Part shown: piece by piece, positions 43,733 through 53,243 of the stretch | Layout of the letters: each line of letters begins with the position of its first letter | How positions within the stretch are numbered: the first letter of the stretch is position 1 | Source: JBIQJD01 sp044507695 | GTDB taxonomy: Bacteria; Bacteroidota; Ignavibacteria; Ignavibacteriales; Ignavibacteriaceae | Length of the DNA stretch: 64,000 nt | Direction: 5' to 3' | Assembly (NCBI GenBank): GCA_044507695.1 | Contig: JBIQJD010000004.1 | Span: forward strand, 237,325 to 301,324 | Position numbers and translations under genes: made by a program | Notes under the pieces: model-generated | The model's database searches: none | What the model saw: only the letters and a program-made list of their open reading frames with translations | Told to the model about the DNA's origin: nothing

Positions 43733-45178
43733 TCAGGTCTTCCAGAAAGCCGGAGAAAAGATAATTAGCACCGTAAATAATTCAAGCCTGCCAAGAAGCA
43801 TCAAAAAAGATAAAATCCATTTGCCTGTTTCCGGCACATGTGTAAAGTTATAAATGGGACCAACAGTTCCTATGCCCGGACCAACATTGCCGATGCAGGT
43901 TGCTGCTGCGCCGAGTGCTGAATCAAAATCCAATCCAAAAAAAGCAAGAATAATTGAACCGGCAACGAATGTAAAAATATAGAAGAGAAAAAATGCAAGA
44001 ACGTTTGAGATAATTTCAGGAGGGACTGCTTTGTTATTAATTCTTACCGGAATAACTGCACGTGGATGAATTAATCTTTTAAGTTCAAGAATACTATTTT
44101 TTAATAAGAGAAAATGCCTTACAATCTTAATCCCGCCGCTGGTAGAACCTGCGCATCCGCCGATGAAAAGAAGCAGAAAGAAAAACATTCGTGAGAAAGG
44201 AGCCCAGTTTTCATAATCCGCTGAAACAAAACCAGTTGTTGTAACAAGTGAAACAACATGAAATAAAGATTGACGGAAAGATTCTTCAAACAAATAAGTT
44301 GTGTAAGGAACATGAAGCAGTGTAATTACAATTGCACTTATTGTTATGAACAAAAAATAAAATCGGAATTCATTATTGTTCTTTATGAAATCAAATTTAC
44401 CATGCAAAGCATAATAGTGAAGAGTAAAATTCATACCGGCAAAGAACATAAAAGCCAGGAGTATGTATTGAATATATGGAGAAGTGTAAAAAGCAGTGTT
44501 AGCGTTTTTTGTTGAAAATCCACCTGATGCCATAGTTGTAAATGAATGATTAACAGCATCAAAAAATGTCATTCCACCAATCCATAAAAGAATAATTTCT
44601 GCAACTGTAAAAATGAAATAAATTCCCCAAAGGCGTTTTGCTGTTTCCTGAACACGTGGATGAATTTTATCCTTTGTGGGACCGGGAACTTCGGCAATAA
44701 AAAGCTGCATTCCTCCAATTCCCAATAGGGGAAGAATTGCAAGAGAGAGAACTATGATTCCCATTCCGCCGAGCCACTGAGTTAAACTCCTCCAGTATAA
44801 AAGCCCGTGCGGCAAAGCTTCTACATTTGTTAAAATTGTTGCACCTGTTGTTGTAAATCCAGACATCGTTTCAAAAAATGCATCTGTGTAAGAAGGAACT
44901 GATCCGTGAATTACAAACGGCACTGAGCCGAACAGTGACATTATTATCCAGCCCAGAGTAACAATTATATAACCTTCTCTTCTTTTGATATCCTTATTTG
45001 TTTTCCTGGTAAAGAACCAGAGCAGAAATCCGATAAATGAAGTGCCAATGCCGGAGATGAGCAAAGAAATTATATCATCATCATTATGATAAACGGAAAA
45101 AGGAATTCCGGTTAACATAAATAAACCGGTAAGGATTAGTAAGAATCCGGTGATATTTATAATTACTTTATAATTCAT
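43733..45178 (-). CDS. trkH: TrkH-family potassium uptake channel subunit
   Basis: The 481-residue membrane protein contains the four pore-loop repeats of the TrkH/KtrB family: ETMSGFTTTGATIL, SFTTMASGGFSTKN, VSLVTTTGFVSADY and TCIGNVGPGIG. It forms the potassium-translocating subunit and requires TrkA for gating. It lies 114 bases downstream of trkA on the same strand. Confidence 0.95.
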   Translation of the reverse strand: MNYKVIINITGFLLILTGLFMLTGIPFSVYHNDDDIISLLISGIGTSFIGFLLWFFTRKTNKDIKRREGYIIVTLGWIIMSLFGSVPFVIHGSVPSYTDAFFETMSGFTTTGATILTNVEALPHGLLYWRSLTQWLGGMGIIVLSLAILPLLGIGGMQLFIAEVPGPTKDKIHPRVQETAKRLWGIYFIFTVAEIILLWIGGMTFFDAVNHSFTTMASGGFSTKNANTAFYTSPYIQYILLAFMFFAGMNFTLHYYALHGKFDFIKNNNEFRFYFLFITISAIVITLLHVPYTTYLFEESFRQSLFHVVSLVTTTGFVSADYENWAPFSRMFFFLLLFIGGCAGSTSGGIKIVRHFLLLKNSILELKRLIHPRAVIPVRINNKAVPPEIISNVLAFFLFYIFTFVAGSIILAFFGLDFDSALGAAATCIGNVGPGIGTVGPIYNFTHVPETGKWILSFLMLLGRLELFTVLIIFSPAFWKT

Positions 45179-45292
45179 CCGCAGGATTTTTAATTATCTT
45201 CTTAAAATCCGGTGAGAAAATTCTATTCTTAAAAATTAAAGAGTAAATATTTGCGGCTGGTAATTTTTTTATAATTGAATGCATAGAGGATC

Positions 45293-46633
45293 TTAAACAA
45301 AATATTTTTGAATTTTTTTAACGGCTGAAGGCAGAGAAAATACTACTACTTTATCATTTTCTTTTATCTGTGTATTACCAACAGCAATAAAACTCTGATC
45401 GCTCCTTATAATTCCGCCTATGATTGCATCTTTCGGAAAAGATAAATCCATAACTTTCTTTTTTGTTATGAGTGAGCCGGGCTGTGCAACAAACTCAAGT
45501 ACTTCGGCATCAATTCCCTCAAGAGTAGCAATTGCAACAACTTCCCCTTTACGGATGAAGCGTGAAATATTATTTGCTGCAATCAGTTTTTTATTTATCA
45601 GGGAATCCAGCCCTATAGTTTGAGTAAGCGGAATATAATCTGCCTTATCAACAAGAGCGATAGCTTTTTTAACACCAAGATGTTTAGCCATCAAACTTGC
45701 AATAATATTTGTTTCAGCATCATCAGTTAATGCAATGAATGCATCCATATCAATTATGCCTTCCTGTGCAAGCAGATCAATATCTCTTCCATCACCTTGA
45801 ATTACAAGTGTATTCTGCAATTCATCGGCAAGTTCAAACGTTTTATCCTCGTTTGATTCAATCAATTTTATATGTAAAGTATTTTCAAGAAGTTTTGCCA
45901 CACGCCTGCCGATTTTTCCGCCGCCGAGTATCATTATATTTTCAAATTTCTGATTCTCTTTTCCCGCAAGTTTAAGAATTGTATCCAAACCGCCGGGAGT
46001 TGTAATTACAAACACCTGATCGTTTGGAAGAAAAATATCATTGCCGGCAGGTATAATTGTTTTAAAATTTCTATAAATAGAAACGATTCTAAAATCAACG
46101 CTTTGATATTCACGCGCAACTTCAATCAACTTACGATGCATTACAGGAGCATTCTTATCAAGCTTTAACCCAATTACAGAAAGTTTCCCATCTTCAAATT
46201 CAAGAACATCAGTTGCAGCGGTACGCAAAATTAAATTAACAGTTTCAAGCGCAGCAAGCTCTTCGGGATAGATCATGAAATCAACGCCGAGTTCAGTAAA
46301 ATTAATAGTTGAATCCACATCAAGAAATTCACCATTGCCAACTCTTGCAACTGTTTTTTTTGCCCCAAGTTTTTTACCGATTATACAGGTAGTAAGATTT
46401 GCATTTTCTGAAGAAGTTACAGCAACAAGCAGATCGGCTTTTTCTACTTTTGCTTCTTTTAAAATTTTGATCGAAGTGGATGAACCGCGGATTGTGAGTA
46501 TATCAGTCATGGAATCGAGATAAGATAATCTATCCTGATCAAGATCGATGGCAATAATATCGTGGGCTTCGTTTGAGAGTTGTTTAGCAAGATGATATCC
46601 TACATCTCCCAAACCTGCAATTATTATTCGCAT
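45293..46633 (-). CDS. trkA: Trk system potassium-gating protein TrkA
   Basis: Two tandem RCK units are evident: a Rossmann start MRIIIAGLGDVGYHLAKQL, then a TrkA-C region, then a second Rossmann unit NIMILGGGKIGRRVAKLLE and a second TrkA-C. The protein binds NAD(H)/nucleotides and gates TrkH. I start at ATG 46633, directly at the Rossmann strand. A GTG 27 bases upstream is possible, but neither has a strong ribosome site. First gene of trkA-trkH. Confidence 0.93.
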   Translation of the reverse strand: MRIIIAGLGDVGYHLAKQLSNEAHDIIAIDLDQDRLSYLDSMTDILTIRGSSTSIKILKEAKVEKADLLVAVTSSENANLTTCIIGKKLGAKKTVARVGNGEFLDVDSTINFTELGVDFMIYPEELAALETVNLILRTAATDVLEFEDGKLSVIGLKLDKNAPVMHRKLIEVAREYQSVDFRIVSIYRNFKTIIPAGNDIFLPNDQVFVITTPGGLDTILKLAGKENQKFENIMILGGGKIGRRVAKLLENTLHIKLIESNEDKTFELADELQNTLVIQGDGRDIDLLAQEGIIDMDAFIALTDDAETNIIASLMAKHLGVKKAIALVDKADYIPLTQTIGLDSLINKKLIAANNISRFIRKGEVVAIATLEGIDAEVLEFVAQPGSLITKKKVMDLSFPKDAIIGGIIRSDQSFIAVGNTQIKENDKVVVFSLPSAVKKIQKYFV

Positions 46634-46688
46634 TGATTTAAATATCTGCAGGGAAATCACATCTGAATTCCCTGCTTGAAATTAAAGA

Positions 46689-47732
46689 TTAAACTACAGC
46701 ACTTTCCGATGCAAAAAGTTTTGAAAACTCTCTTGGTTTTCTTTCTTTCCAGGAACCTTTATGATATGCATATCCTGCAATAAGCGGAACAGCGAGTGTA
46801 GCTTCGGAATATACCATCTGTTCAAATGTCTGATCAACCTTGCCCCATGAGCTTGCTTCTTTTAATGTTGAACTTGAAAGTGCACCGTCTCTTACATCAG
46901 CAACAGTAACCTGAACTGCATACTTGTGCATAGCTGCATCTTCCTGAAGTATATCAGCCGCAACTACAATATCCTGTGTAAAGTTTTTCGGCACGCCGCC
47001 GCCGATCATGAATATACCGGTTTCTTTTGATTTTAATTTTATTTTTGTTAGCTCGAGAAAATCTTTTCCGGAATCACATGAAACATGTTTGGAAGGATTT
47101 TGTGTTTGATGCATTACAAAACCAAATCCTGCTGAGCAGTCTGAAAATGCCGGCACAAAGATTGGGACATTTTTCTTGTAGCAGGCATAAACAACTGAAT
47201 CATCCACTTTTGGTCCGCCGTGATCTTCAAGGTATTTTCCAAACTCCCACAGCAGTTCTCTTGATGAATACGGACGCGGTTCAAGTGAATCGAAAATTTT
47301 TGCGGTTGTTTCATCACAAATTCTCAATTCATCTTCATCAATATAGGTATCGTAAATCCTGTCTATGTGAAGATCGCGCAGTTCATTATCATCGCTGTAC
47401 TGCGAACCTATATAATGTTTAAAACCGAGTGCTTCAAAAAAATCCTGATCAACCATAACTGCGCCGGTAGAAACAATAGCATCAACCATGTTATTGTTTA
47501 CAAGATCAAAAACTACTTTCTTCAATCCCGCGCTGAACAAGCTGCCGGCAAGAGTAAGAATAATTCCGCACTCTTTATCTTTTAGCATCATATCATAAAT
47601 TTTTGCGGCGCGGTTTAAATCTCTTGCGGAAAATGCCATATGTTCCATCGCATCAACCATGGGCACAACGTTATGCTGTTTGATATCAATATGCTGTATT
47701 ACCTCTTTTAAATAATCTTTTTTAGATGCCAT
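46689..47732 (-). CDS. deoxyhypusine-synthase-like enzyme
   Basis: The protein has the DHS fold: LTLAGSLFSAGLKKVV, VDAIVSTGAVMVDQDFFEALG, VPIFVPAFSDCSAGFG, GGGVPKNFTQDIVVAAD, VTVADVRDGALSSSTLKEA, and SSWGKV with the Lys that forms the butylamine imine in eukaryotic DHS. Bacteria lack eIF5A, so bacterial homologues are thought to transfer the spermidine aminobutyl group to small amines (homospermidine-type chemistry). The substrate here is unknown. AAGGAG with 6-base spacing favours the second of two adjacent ATGs (47732). No polyamine genes adjoin. Confidence 0.85.
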   Translation of the reverse strand: MASKKDYLKEVIQHIDIKQHNVVPMVDAMEHMAFSARDLNRAAKIYDMMLKDKECGIILTLAGSLFSAGLKKVVFDLVNNNMVDAIVSTGAVMVDQDFFEALGFKHYIGSQYSDDNELRDLHIDRIYDTYIDEDELRICDETTAKIFDSLEPRPYSSRELLWEFGKYLEDHGGPKVDDSVVYACYKKNVPIFVPAFSDCSAGFGFVMHQTQNPSKHVSCDSGKDFLELTKIKLKSKETGIFMIGGGVPKNFTQDIVVAADILQEDAAMHKYAVQVTVADVRDGALSSSTLKEASSWGKVDQTFEQMVYSEATLAVPLIAGYAYHKGSWKERKPREFSKLFASESAVV

Positions 47733-47735
47733 CAT

Positions 47736-48048
47736 GCACTCCTTTTAGTTCTCATTTAAAATTATTGAAATGAATATGCAAATATAGAAAATATTATTTG
47801 TTTTATTGATTTCTCATTTGCTGCTAAGATAAAGAAATGAAGGAAAAAGAAAAGTGAATTTGGCAATGTTTGCAGCCGGAAGAGCAGGTTGCTTATCAGA
47901 AATATTTTTGTTGTTATTCTATTTTAGGATAATTTAAAACAAATAACAAAGGGTTTAAGGGAACAGGGGCTAATTTTCTCTTCCATAATATTCCTCAGCG
48001 CAGAGTCTTCCTGTTATTTAGCAACTAAATTAAATAAAGGGAGTTGTT
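47736..48048. other. 313-base non-coding gap
   Basis: The gap between the DHS-like gene (leftward) and the small exported protein gene (rightward) is AT-rich and has no convincing frame, hairpin or repeat. It should hold promoters for both divergent genes. GGGAG at 48039-48043 is the ribosome site of the rightward gene. Confidence 0.5.
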
Positions 48049-48339
48049 ATGAAGAAGTTAGTGTTATTATCATTTCTTATTGTTTTGTTTGCTTTTCCAA
48101 TATTTTCTCAAGATGATTGTCCTCCTGATTTATATCCAACCTTAAAAGGTCAAATTGTTAAATATTGGTTAAACGAATCTAGTATGTCAGATCTTTATTT
48201 TCGAAATCAGTATGGCGGCCCGTGGCTCTCAAGAAATGAGTATACGGCAATAGTTCGTACTGCAGTAAGTTATACAATGGCTGCATGGGGTAGTCCTTCC
48301 GGGGTACAAATGGTAGAGGGCACTTATGAAGACCAATAG
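48049..48339 (+). CDS. small exported protein, probably truncated type IX cargo
   Basis: The 96-residue product has a strong signal peptide (KKLVLLSFLIVLFAFPIFSQ) and a short mature part (DDCPPDLYPTLKGQIVKYW...). It ends at SGVQMVEGTYEDQ-stop. GGGAG precedes the ATG. Directly past the stop, in another frame, DNA encodes YRSVKKMLLTK-stop, the usual end of a sorting domain. The SGV near its own end also resembles the SGVY of that domain. So this is a live short gene or a frameshifted remnant. No family recognised. Confidence 0.45.
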   Translation: MKKLVLLSFLIVLFAFPIFSQDDCPPDLYPTLKGQIVKYWLNESSMSDLYFRNQYGGPWLSRNEYTAIVRTAVSYTMAAWGSPSGVQMVEGTYEDQ

Positions 48340-48377
48340 CTTATAGGTCTGTAAAAAAAATGTTGCTGACGAAGTAA
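48339..48377 (+). pseudogene. out-of-frame end of a type A sorting domain
   Basis: The frame reads AYRSVKKMLLTK-stop. KKMLLTK is identical to the end of the sorting-domain remnant at 30009-30200. It overlaps the stop of the small exported protein gene by one base, in the -1 frame. Confidence 0.55.
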
Positions 48378-48396
48378 ATTAAGGAGTTTTGAAGAA

Positions 48397-49529
48397 ATGA
48401 TTAATTATTCAATAAATATTTTGAAAATCAAACAAATATTTTTTTATATTTTTTTATTATTCCTACTATTATCAATTAATAACTGTAAGGATAGCGCCAT
48501 TGACGTATATGCAAACAGATCCCCATTTGAATATAATTGGACTACAGATACATTGCATTTAGAACGCAATTTCCAGACTTTAATGTTCTCAATGTGGGCA
48601 AGCTCTATAAGTGATTTGTATACTGTTGGCCACAGTGATGGCACACGTGGGGCGATGTGGAAATATGATGGTAAAAATTGGGATAACATTAAGTTGTCTT
48701 TTATTGAGGGGGGCCAATTAAAGGATCCTTCGATTTATCGTCAATTTTAGGATTTTCTTTCAATAATATTTGGTCAGTAGGTGCAACTTTAAGAGATAAT
48801 CCCGATCCGCCACCTGATATATTGGGTTCAAGTCTTACTATACACTATGATGGTGCACAGTGGAAACCGGTTGAGCATCTAAACGGCGATCGGCTTGTTA
48901 ATATAGCTGGTGTTAATAATAACTTATGGGCAGGAGGTGATGGAGTGACAATGTTTCACTACAATGGGGTTCTATGGGAACGAGATTCCATAGGTTTTGA
49001 TAATGATACAATGTCCATAAGGGACCGAAAGAATTTTGTAATTCACGGAGTTGGAACAGACGGCACAAACATTCTTGCTTTAGGCACTTACTACAATGAG
49101 AATATCCCGCAAAGAATTTATTACTTCTTCAGGAAATATGATGATTGGGTTGTAGCAGACAGTTTTATATATAATTATAGATATGATGATGAAATAAAAT
49201 GGGGACCTAATCTTTATATAACAAAAAATGGTAAAATATATTCTTATGGAATGGGAGGCGTGTTTACCTGGGACGGGAATTCCTGGGAAAGAATATTCAG
49301 ATATGATGATATCTGGAATATCTTTGTTAAAGAAAATGGTGAAATGTTCGTAATGATAGGCGGCGGGAAAGTATTCTATTATGATGGCGTTAACTGGAAA
49401 GAAATAGATGCGTTAAATAATCCGGATATAATTTACACCTGCGCCTGGGCAACAGAAAGCGAAGCATTTATAGCCGGAATAACTACAGGCGGTTTTCCCC
49501 AAAAGACAGTTATTTTTCACGGGAAGTAA
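48397..49529 (+). pseudogene. propeller-type lipoprotein, frame interrupted at a poly-G tract
   Basis: The gene starts with AAGGAG and ATG 48397. It encodes a lipoprotein signal (ending LLSINNC), then repeats of the type YDGKNWDNI and GHSDGTRGAMW. The frame ends at 48750. The same protein continues in another frame without a break in similarity: GGPIKGSFDL..., FNNIWSVG, IHYDGAQWKPVEHL, FHYNGVLW, YYDGVNWKEI, ending FHGK at 49529. The frame changes at six G residues, 48708-48713; a seventh G would restore a single 378-residue protein. Sequencing error, phase variation and true decay are all possible. It probably sits on the cell surface or outer-membrane inner leaflet; function unknown. Confidence 0.75.
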
Positions 49530-49646
49530 TGGGATATTAAGTAACTCTTAGTAAACTGTCATCCCCGCCCAGTGCATACGCGTCAAGCTAAAGAGATGAA
49601 ATATTAATATTATTTAGGTTTAAACTATTAAAAGCAAAAGAACATG

Positions 49647-49802
49647 GCGCTCCGATGGAGCGCGGATATTTTATTGGTTTATTCTTCTATAAACATATCG
49701 CTCCGATGGAGCGAAGAGATTTTTAGAAAGAAAAAACTCCGTTAGGAGTTTAATGTTTGTAGAAATAAAAATCTTCAAAAAATCCGAACTCCGTAGGAGT
49801 TC
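49647..49802. repeat. four short palindromes (CTCCGATGGAG / CTCCGTAGGAG family)
   Basis: Perfect hairpins occur at 49647-49663 (GCGCTCC-GAT-GGAGCGC), 49699-49713 (CGCTCC-GAT-GGAGCG), 49734-49751 (AAACTCC-GTTA-GGAGTTT) and 49786-49802 (GAACTCC-GTA-GGAGTTC). They share a CTCC-loop-GGAG core, with flanks that co-vary to keep pairing. They lie in the 448-base gap after the broken lipoprotein gene. The rest of that gap (49530-49646 and 49803-49977) has no gene; a GCGAAAGCGGGAATCC stretch near 49897 looks like another dispersed repeat. Confidence 0.8.
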
Positions 49803-49977
49803 AATGTTTAATTATTTAAAAGAAAAACCCGCTTAATTGTTTACCTCTAAATTTAAATATCTGAACTTTGAACAAAATTATATGGACGCCTATGCGCGAA
49901 AGCGGGAATCCACTTGATGCAAAAAATAAATTATTATTATTCGGGGAAAAGATTTTGTGCGTAAAGATATAATTGCA

Positions 49978-51015
49978 TTAAAAAAACATTTTAGCAAATC
50001 TTAAAATTCCCTGTTTCCAGGGAACGCGGTGCGAGACTCCGCTTTTATTTTTAAACTCATCTACATGCTCAATGTACCATCTGTAATTTCTAATCAATGC
50101 ATCTTTGTTGGAGAATTTTGGTTTGAAGCCGAGAACTTTTTCCGCTTTTTCAATCGATACAAACGAATCTTTTGAAGCAGTTTCATAAACCCATTTATAA
50201 AGAGGGGAGAGATTTAATGCTTCCAGAAATTTCAAAGTTAAGATGATCGGTTTCTCCGGCAGTCCTTTAATCTTTTTGCCGTGTCCCGCATAATCAAGAA
50301 CCGCCTGGTAATCTTCCCTCATTGTTGTAAACTCTTTTGCGCCGATATTAAAAGTATCATTCACAATTTTTTCATCAAGCTCTGCACAGAGATAAATTGC
50401 TTCACAAAGATCTTCAACATCCAAAAGCTGGTAGCGGTTTTTCCCGCTGCCAATCATCGGAAAACCATGTCCATCTTTTGCCCAATCATACAGCAGATCA
50501 AAAACGCCAAGCCGTTCCGGGCCGATAAATGATTTTGGACGAAGTATTGGGACACACATTCCTTTATCCCGGAATTTCAGGCATTCTCCTTCAGCCTGAA
50601 TTTTAGCTTTGCCGTAATGCCCAACGCCATCAAGTTTATCATCTTCTTTTAACGGATGATGATCCGGAATACCATAAACAGCCGTTGATGAAATATGAAT
50701 AAATCTTTTAACTTTATTTTTCCCGGCTGCTTCAAGTAAATTGCGCGTTCCTTCAATATCAGTTGAGTAAATATCCTCGGGTTTGTAAAGCGGGAGAGCT
50801 GCGGCAGTGTGAACAACGATATCAATTCCGTTCATTGCGGAAGCAACAGCGTTTTTATCACGTATATCACCGGTTATGATTTTTATTTTATCCCGCATAT
50901 CAGGATAATCAAAATCGGCAATATCAAGAGAAACTATTTCATGCCCGTGATTGTGTAAAAACCTGATTAAGTTTATACCGAGAAATCCGGCGCCGCCGGT
51001 TATTAAAAATTTCAT
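49978..51015 (-). CDS. NAD(P)-dependent sugar epimerase/dehydratase family protein (extended SDR)
   Basis: The protein has an N-terminal Rossmann motif [20 protein letters not shown], then [21 protein letters not shown], and the active-site Tyr-Lys in [11 protein letters not shown]. This is an extended short-chain dehydrogenase, acting on a nucleotide sugar or related substrate that cannot be read from the sequence. ATG 51015, directly before the Rossmann strand, is preferred to a GTG 24 bases upstream. It is isolated from other sugar genes. Confidence 0.88.
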   Translation of the reverse strand: MKFLITGGAGFLGINLIRFLHNHGHEIVSLDIADFDYPDMRDKIKIITGDIRDKNAVASAMNGIDIVVHTAAALPLYKPEDIYSTDIEGTRNLLEAAGKNKVKRFIHISSTAVYGIPDHHPLKEDDKLDGVGHYGKAKIQAEGECLKFRDKGMCVPILRPKSFIGPERLGVFDLLYDWAKDGHGFPMIGSGKNRYQLLDVEDLCEAIYLCAELDEKIVNDTFNIGAKEFTTMREDYQAVLDYAGHGKKIKGLPEKPIILTLKFLEALNLSPLYKWVYETASKDSFVSIEKAEKVLGFKPKFSNKDALIRNYRWYIEHVDEFKNKSGVSHRVPWKQGILRFAKMFF

Positions 51016-51164
51016 TCTACTTTCTTTAATTTGAAGCACAAACTTATAAATTAGAACAGAAGTATGAAAGATTGGAAGAGTTTAACCGGAAACAAATACG
51101 AAGAATGGAGAGAATATTTTTCAATCTAAAAATAATTCTTTCATTATTTTGATGTTTTAGATTT

Positions 51165-51884
51165 ATGATTAAAGACGAACAACTTACATACATTAGCTTT
51201 TCTGCATCAATATTAATGCATGCAGTTTTGATTTTAGCGGCTGCATTTTTAATTAATCTTTCTTTCCAGATTCCGGATTCTAACGCGGGATTTGTTCAGG
51301 TGCAAACAAACTTTATTGAATCTATTCCTGAAAAAAAAAATGAAGAGAAAACTCCGGAAGAACCAGCAAATGAACCAGAACTGCCTGAAGAAAAAATTGA
51401 GAAGAAAGCTCCTCCGGAGGAAATAAATTCTGCTTCAGAGTTTCTTGCATTTACTCCTGAGAATTCGGATACAAATAATCTTAATAATGTTTATAAAGAA
51501 TCATCATTAAATGTAACGATTAAATATCCCGCAGGCTGGACGTATATTGATCAGAATGTTAAAAATAAACTAGACGGCGTTACATTTGTTGCAATTGGCA
51601 GCAATTACAATCCGCCTCCATATGTTCATCTGGCTGTTCAGGATAAATATCTTTTTAATGAAAACAGGTATAAATTTAAATTGAAAACAAGAAACTATAC
51701 TGCTTACTATAATGAGCCGGAAGAATTGGCCGGGCAGGTTTCACAAACCTTTTATATCAGAACAGACGATGATGAAGATTTTACAATTAAATTTATAATG
51801 AAGGGGAAAAAAGAATTTATGAGTCTTCAACCGTTATTTTTTGGTATGATAAGAACTTTTAAATTCGGCAAATCTATCTTTTAA
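51165..51884 (+). CDS. TonB-like anchor joined to a PsbP-like periplasmic domain
   Basis: The 239-residue protein has one N-terminal membrane helix containing S15-x-x-x-H19 (SILMHAVLILAAAFLINL). This is the same spacing as the Ser16/His20 pair that couples E. coli TonB to ExbB/ExbD. A Pro/Glu/Lys-rich linker follows (about residues 55-90). In place of a TonB C-terminal domain it has a globular region beginning LNVTIKYPAGWTYID and ending FFGMIRTFKF, which looks like the PsbP/Mog1 fold. ExbB/ExbD genes are not in the window. The energy-coupling role is an inference from the helix and linker only. Confidence 0.65.
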   Translation: MIKDEQLTYISFSASILMHAVLILAAAFLINLSFQIPDSNAGFVQVQTNFIESIPEKKNEEKTPEEPANEPELPEEKIEKKAPPEEINSASEFLAFTPENSDTNNLNNVYKESSLNVTIKYPAGWTYIDQNVKNKLDGVTFVAIGSNYNPPPYVHLAVQDKYLFNENRYKFKLKTRNYTAYYNEPEELAGQVSQTFYIRTDDDEDFTIKFIMKGKKEFMSLQPLFFGMIRTFKFGKSIF

Positions 51885-51984
51885 AAGCGAAGTTGATCTC
51901 CTCCTTTTCTCATCTGAATAAAAAAAATTATATTCTCTGAAGAGTTTTGAAAATATAACTAACGATTCAATGAAAGGAGTTCAT

Positions 51985-52632
51985 ATGAAAAGAACTATTT
52001 ACTCCGTGCTGCTGGTAATTTTTATCTCAGCTTGTATATATGCACAGGATAGTTTTGAGGGAAAGGTAAAAATTGATGTAACAAACGATGGGGATACCGA
52101 AAGTTTAACATACATGGTTAAGGATGGTAAATTCAGATTTGATACAGGTGAAGATGCTGAGGGTATAGTGATTTTGGATGCTGCCGGTAAGAAGATGCTA
52201 GTGATTGTTGATGAACAGAATATGTATATGGAAATCCCGATGAATAAAATGATGGAGAACATGCCGCAAACAGCTAAGGAAGAATCTTCCAACGAACAAA
52301 TGAAAAAAACCGGTGAGACAAGAGAGATAAACGGATATACATGTGAGAAATGGGAAATTAATGATGAGAGCGGCGCAACCGAAGCATGGCTGACAAAGGA
52401 TCTTGGAGGATTTATGTTTATGAACAACCCGATGGGAGGAGAATCCAAAACTCAATGGCAATCAGGAATTGAAGGCTCAGGATTGTTCCCGATGCTTGTA
52501 ATTCACCGTGATGCTTCCGGGAATGAAGACACACGCTTTGAAGTAAAATCAGTTGAAAAAATCTCGTTATCATCAGATCTTTTTACACCGCCGGCAGGGT
52601 ATCAAAAAATGAGCATACCAATGATGGAATAA
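51985..52632 (+). CDS. exported DUF4412-type protein
   Basis: AAAGGAG five bases before ATG 51985 fixes the start; an earlier in-frame ATG at 51970 overlaps that site. The product has a signal peptide (MKRTIYSVLLVIFISACIYAQ), then DSFEGKVKIDV, YMVKDGKFRFD and INGYTCEKWEIND. It ends in SSDLFTPPAGYQKM, the usual order in DUF4412 proteins. Family members are periplasmic or outer-membrane-associated and uncharacterised. A Met-rich middle (NKMMENMP) and MFMNNPM could suggest metal contact, but that is speculative. Confidence 0.75.
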   Translation: MKRTIYSVLLVIFISACIYAQDSFEGKVKIDVTNDGDTESLTYMVKDGKFRFDTGEDAEGIVILDAAGKKMLVIVDEQNMYMEIPMNKMMENMPQTAKEESSNEQMKKTGETREINGYTCEKWEINDESGATEAWLTKDLGGFMFMNNPMGGESKTQWQSGIEGSGLFPMLVIHRDASGNEDTRFEVKSVEKISLSSDLFTPPAGYQKMSIPMME

Positions 52633-52793
52633 TCATATTGGGGAGAGAGTATTAAGTTTTTAGACTTATTTTAAATATTCTCTCCTATAATGTTCAACTC
52701 AATTAATAAACTCTCCATTTCTTGACTTTCTTTCCCTTTAGGCTTATTTTTCTGCTCTTTATTTGAAATGATTTAAGGTTTCGGAGGAAATAA

Positions 52794-53243
52794 GTGAAAC
52801 AGGAAAAACTAACCAGATTTATAACCACTGCCGATGCTGACAGAAAATGGTATGTTGTTGATGCAAAGGATCAGGTATTGGGCAGGCTTGCAACCAAAAT
52901 TGCAAGAATAATCCGCGGTAAAAATAAAGCAATCTTTACTCCAAATGCTGATACCGGTGATTTTGTGGTTGTAATAAACGCCGATAAAGTTAAGGTTACC
53001 GGAAAAAGAGAATTACTTAAAACTTATGCACATCATTCAATGTACCCGGGCGGACGCAAGGTTAGAAGCTTTGAAGAAATGTTAGCTAAAAAACCTGAAT
53101 TTATTGTGCAGAATGCCGTAAGAGGAATGCTTCCTAAAACAAGATTGGGAAGACAATTAATTAAAAAATTAAAAGTTTACGCCGGTGAAAATCATCCGCA
53201 TCAGGCTCAGAAACCGGAATTAATTAGTTTAACGGAGAAATAA
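52794..53243 (+). CDS. rplM: 50S ribosomal protein L13
   Basis: The 149-residue protein matches L13: [48 protein letters not shown], and [22 protein letters not shown] near the end. It starts with GTG at 52794 behind a strong GGAGG. Its stop TAA overlaps the rpsI ATG by one base, the classic rplM-rpsI arrangement. Confidence 0.97.
   Translation: MKQEKLTRFITTADADRKWYVVDAKDQVLGRLATKIARIIRGKNKAIFTPNADTGDFVVVINADKVKVTGKRELLKTYAHHSMYPGGRKVRSFEEMLAKKPEFIVQNAVRGMLPKTRLGRQLIKKLKVYAGENHPHQAQKPELISLTEK

Noticed and set aside
51999..52448. 149-codon minus-strand frame opposite the DUF4412-type gene
   Set aside because: The plus-strand gene has a strong ribosome site, signal peptide and family motifs; the opposite frame has none.
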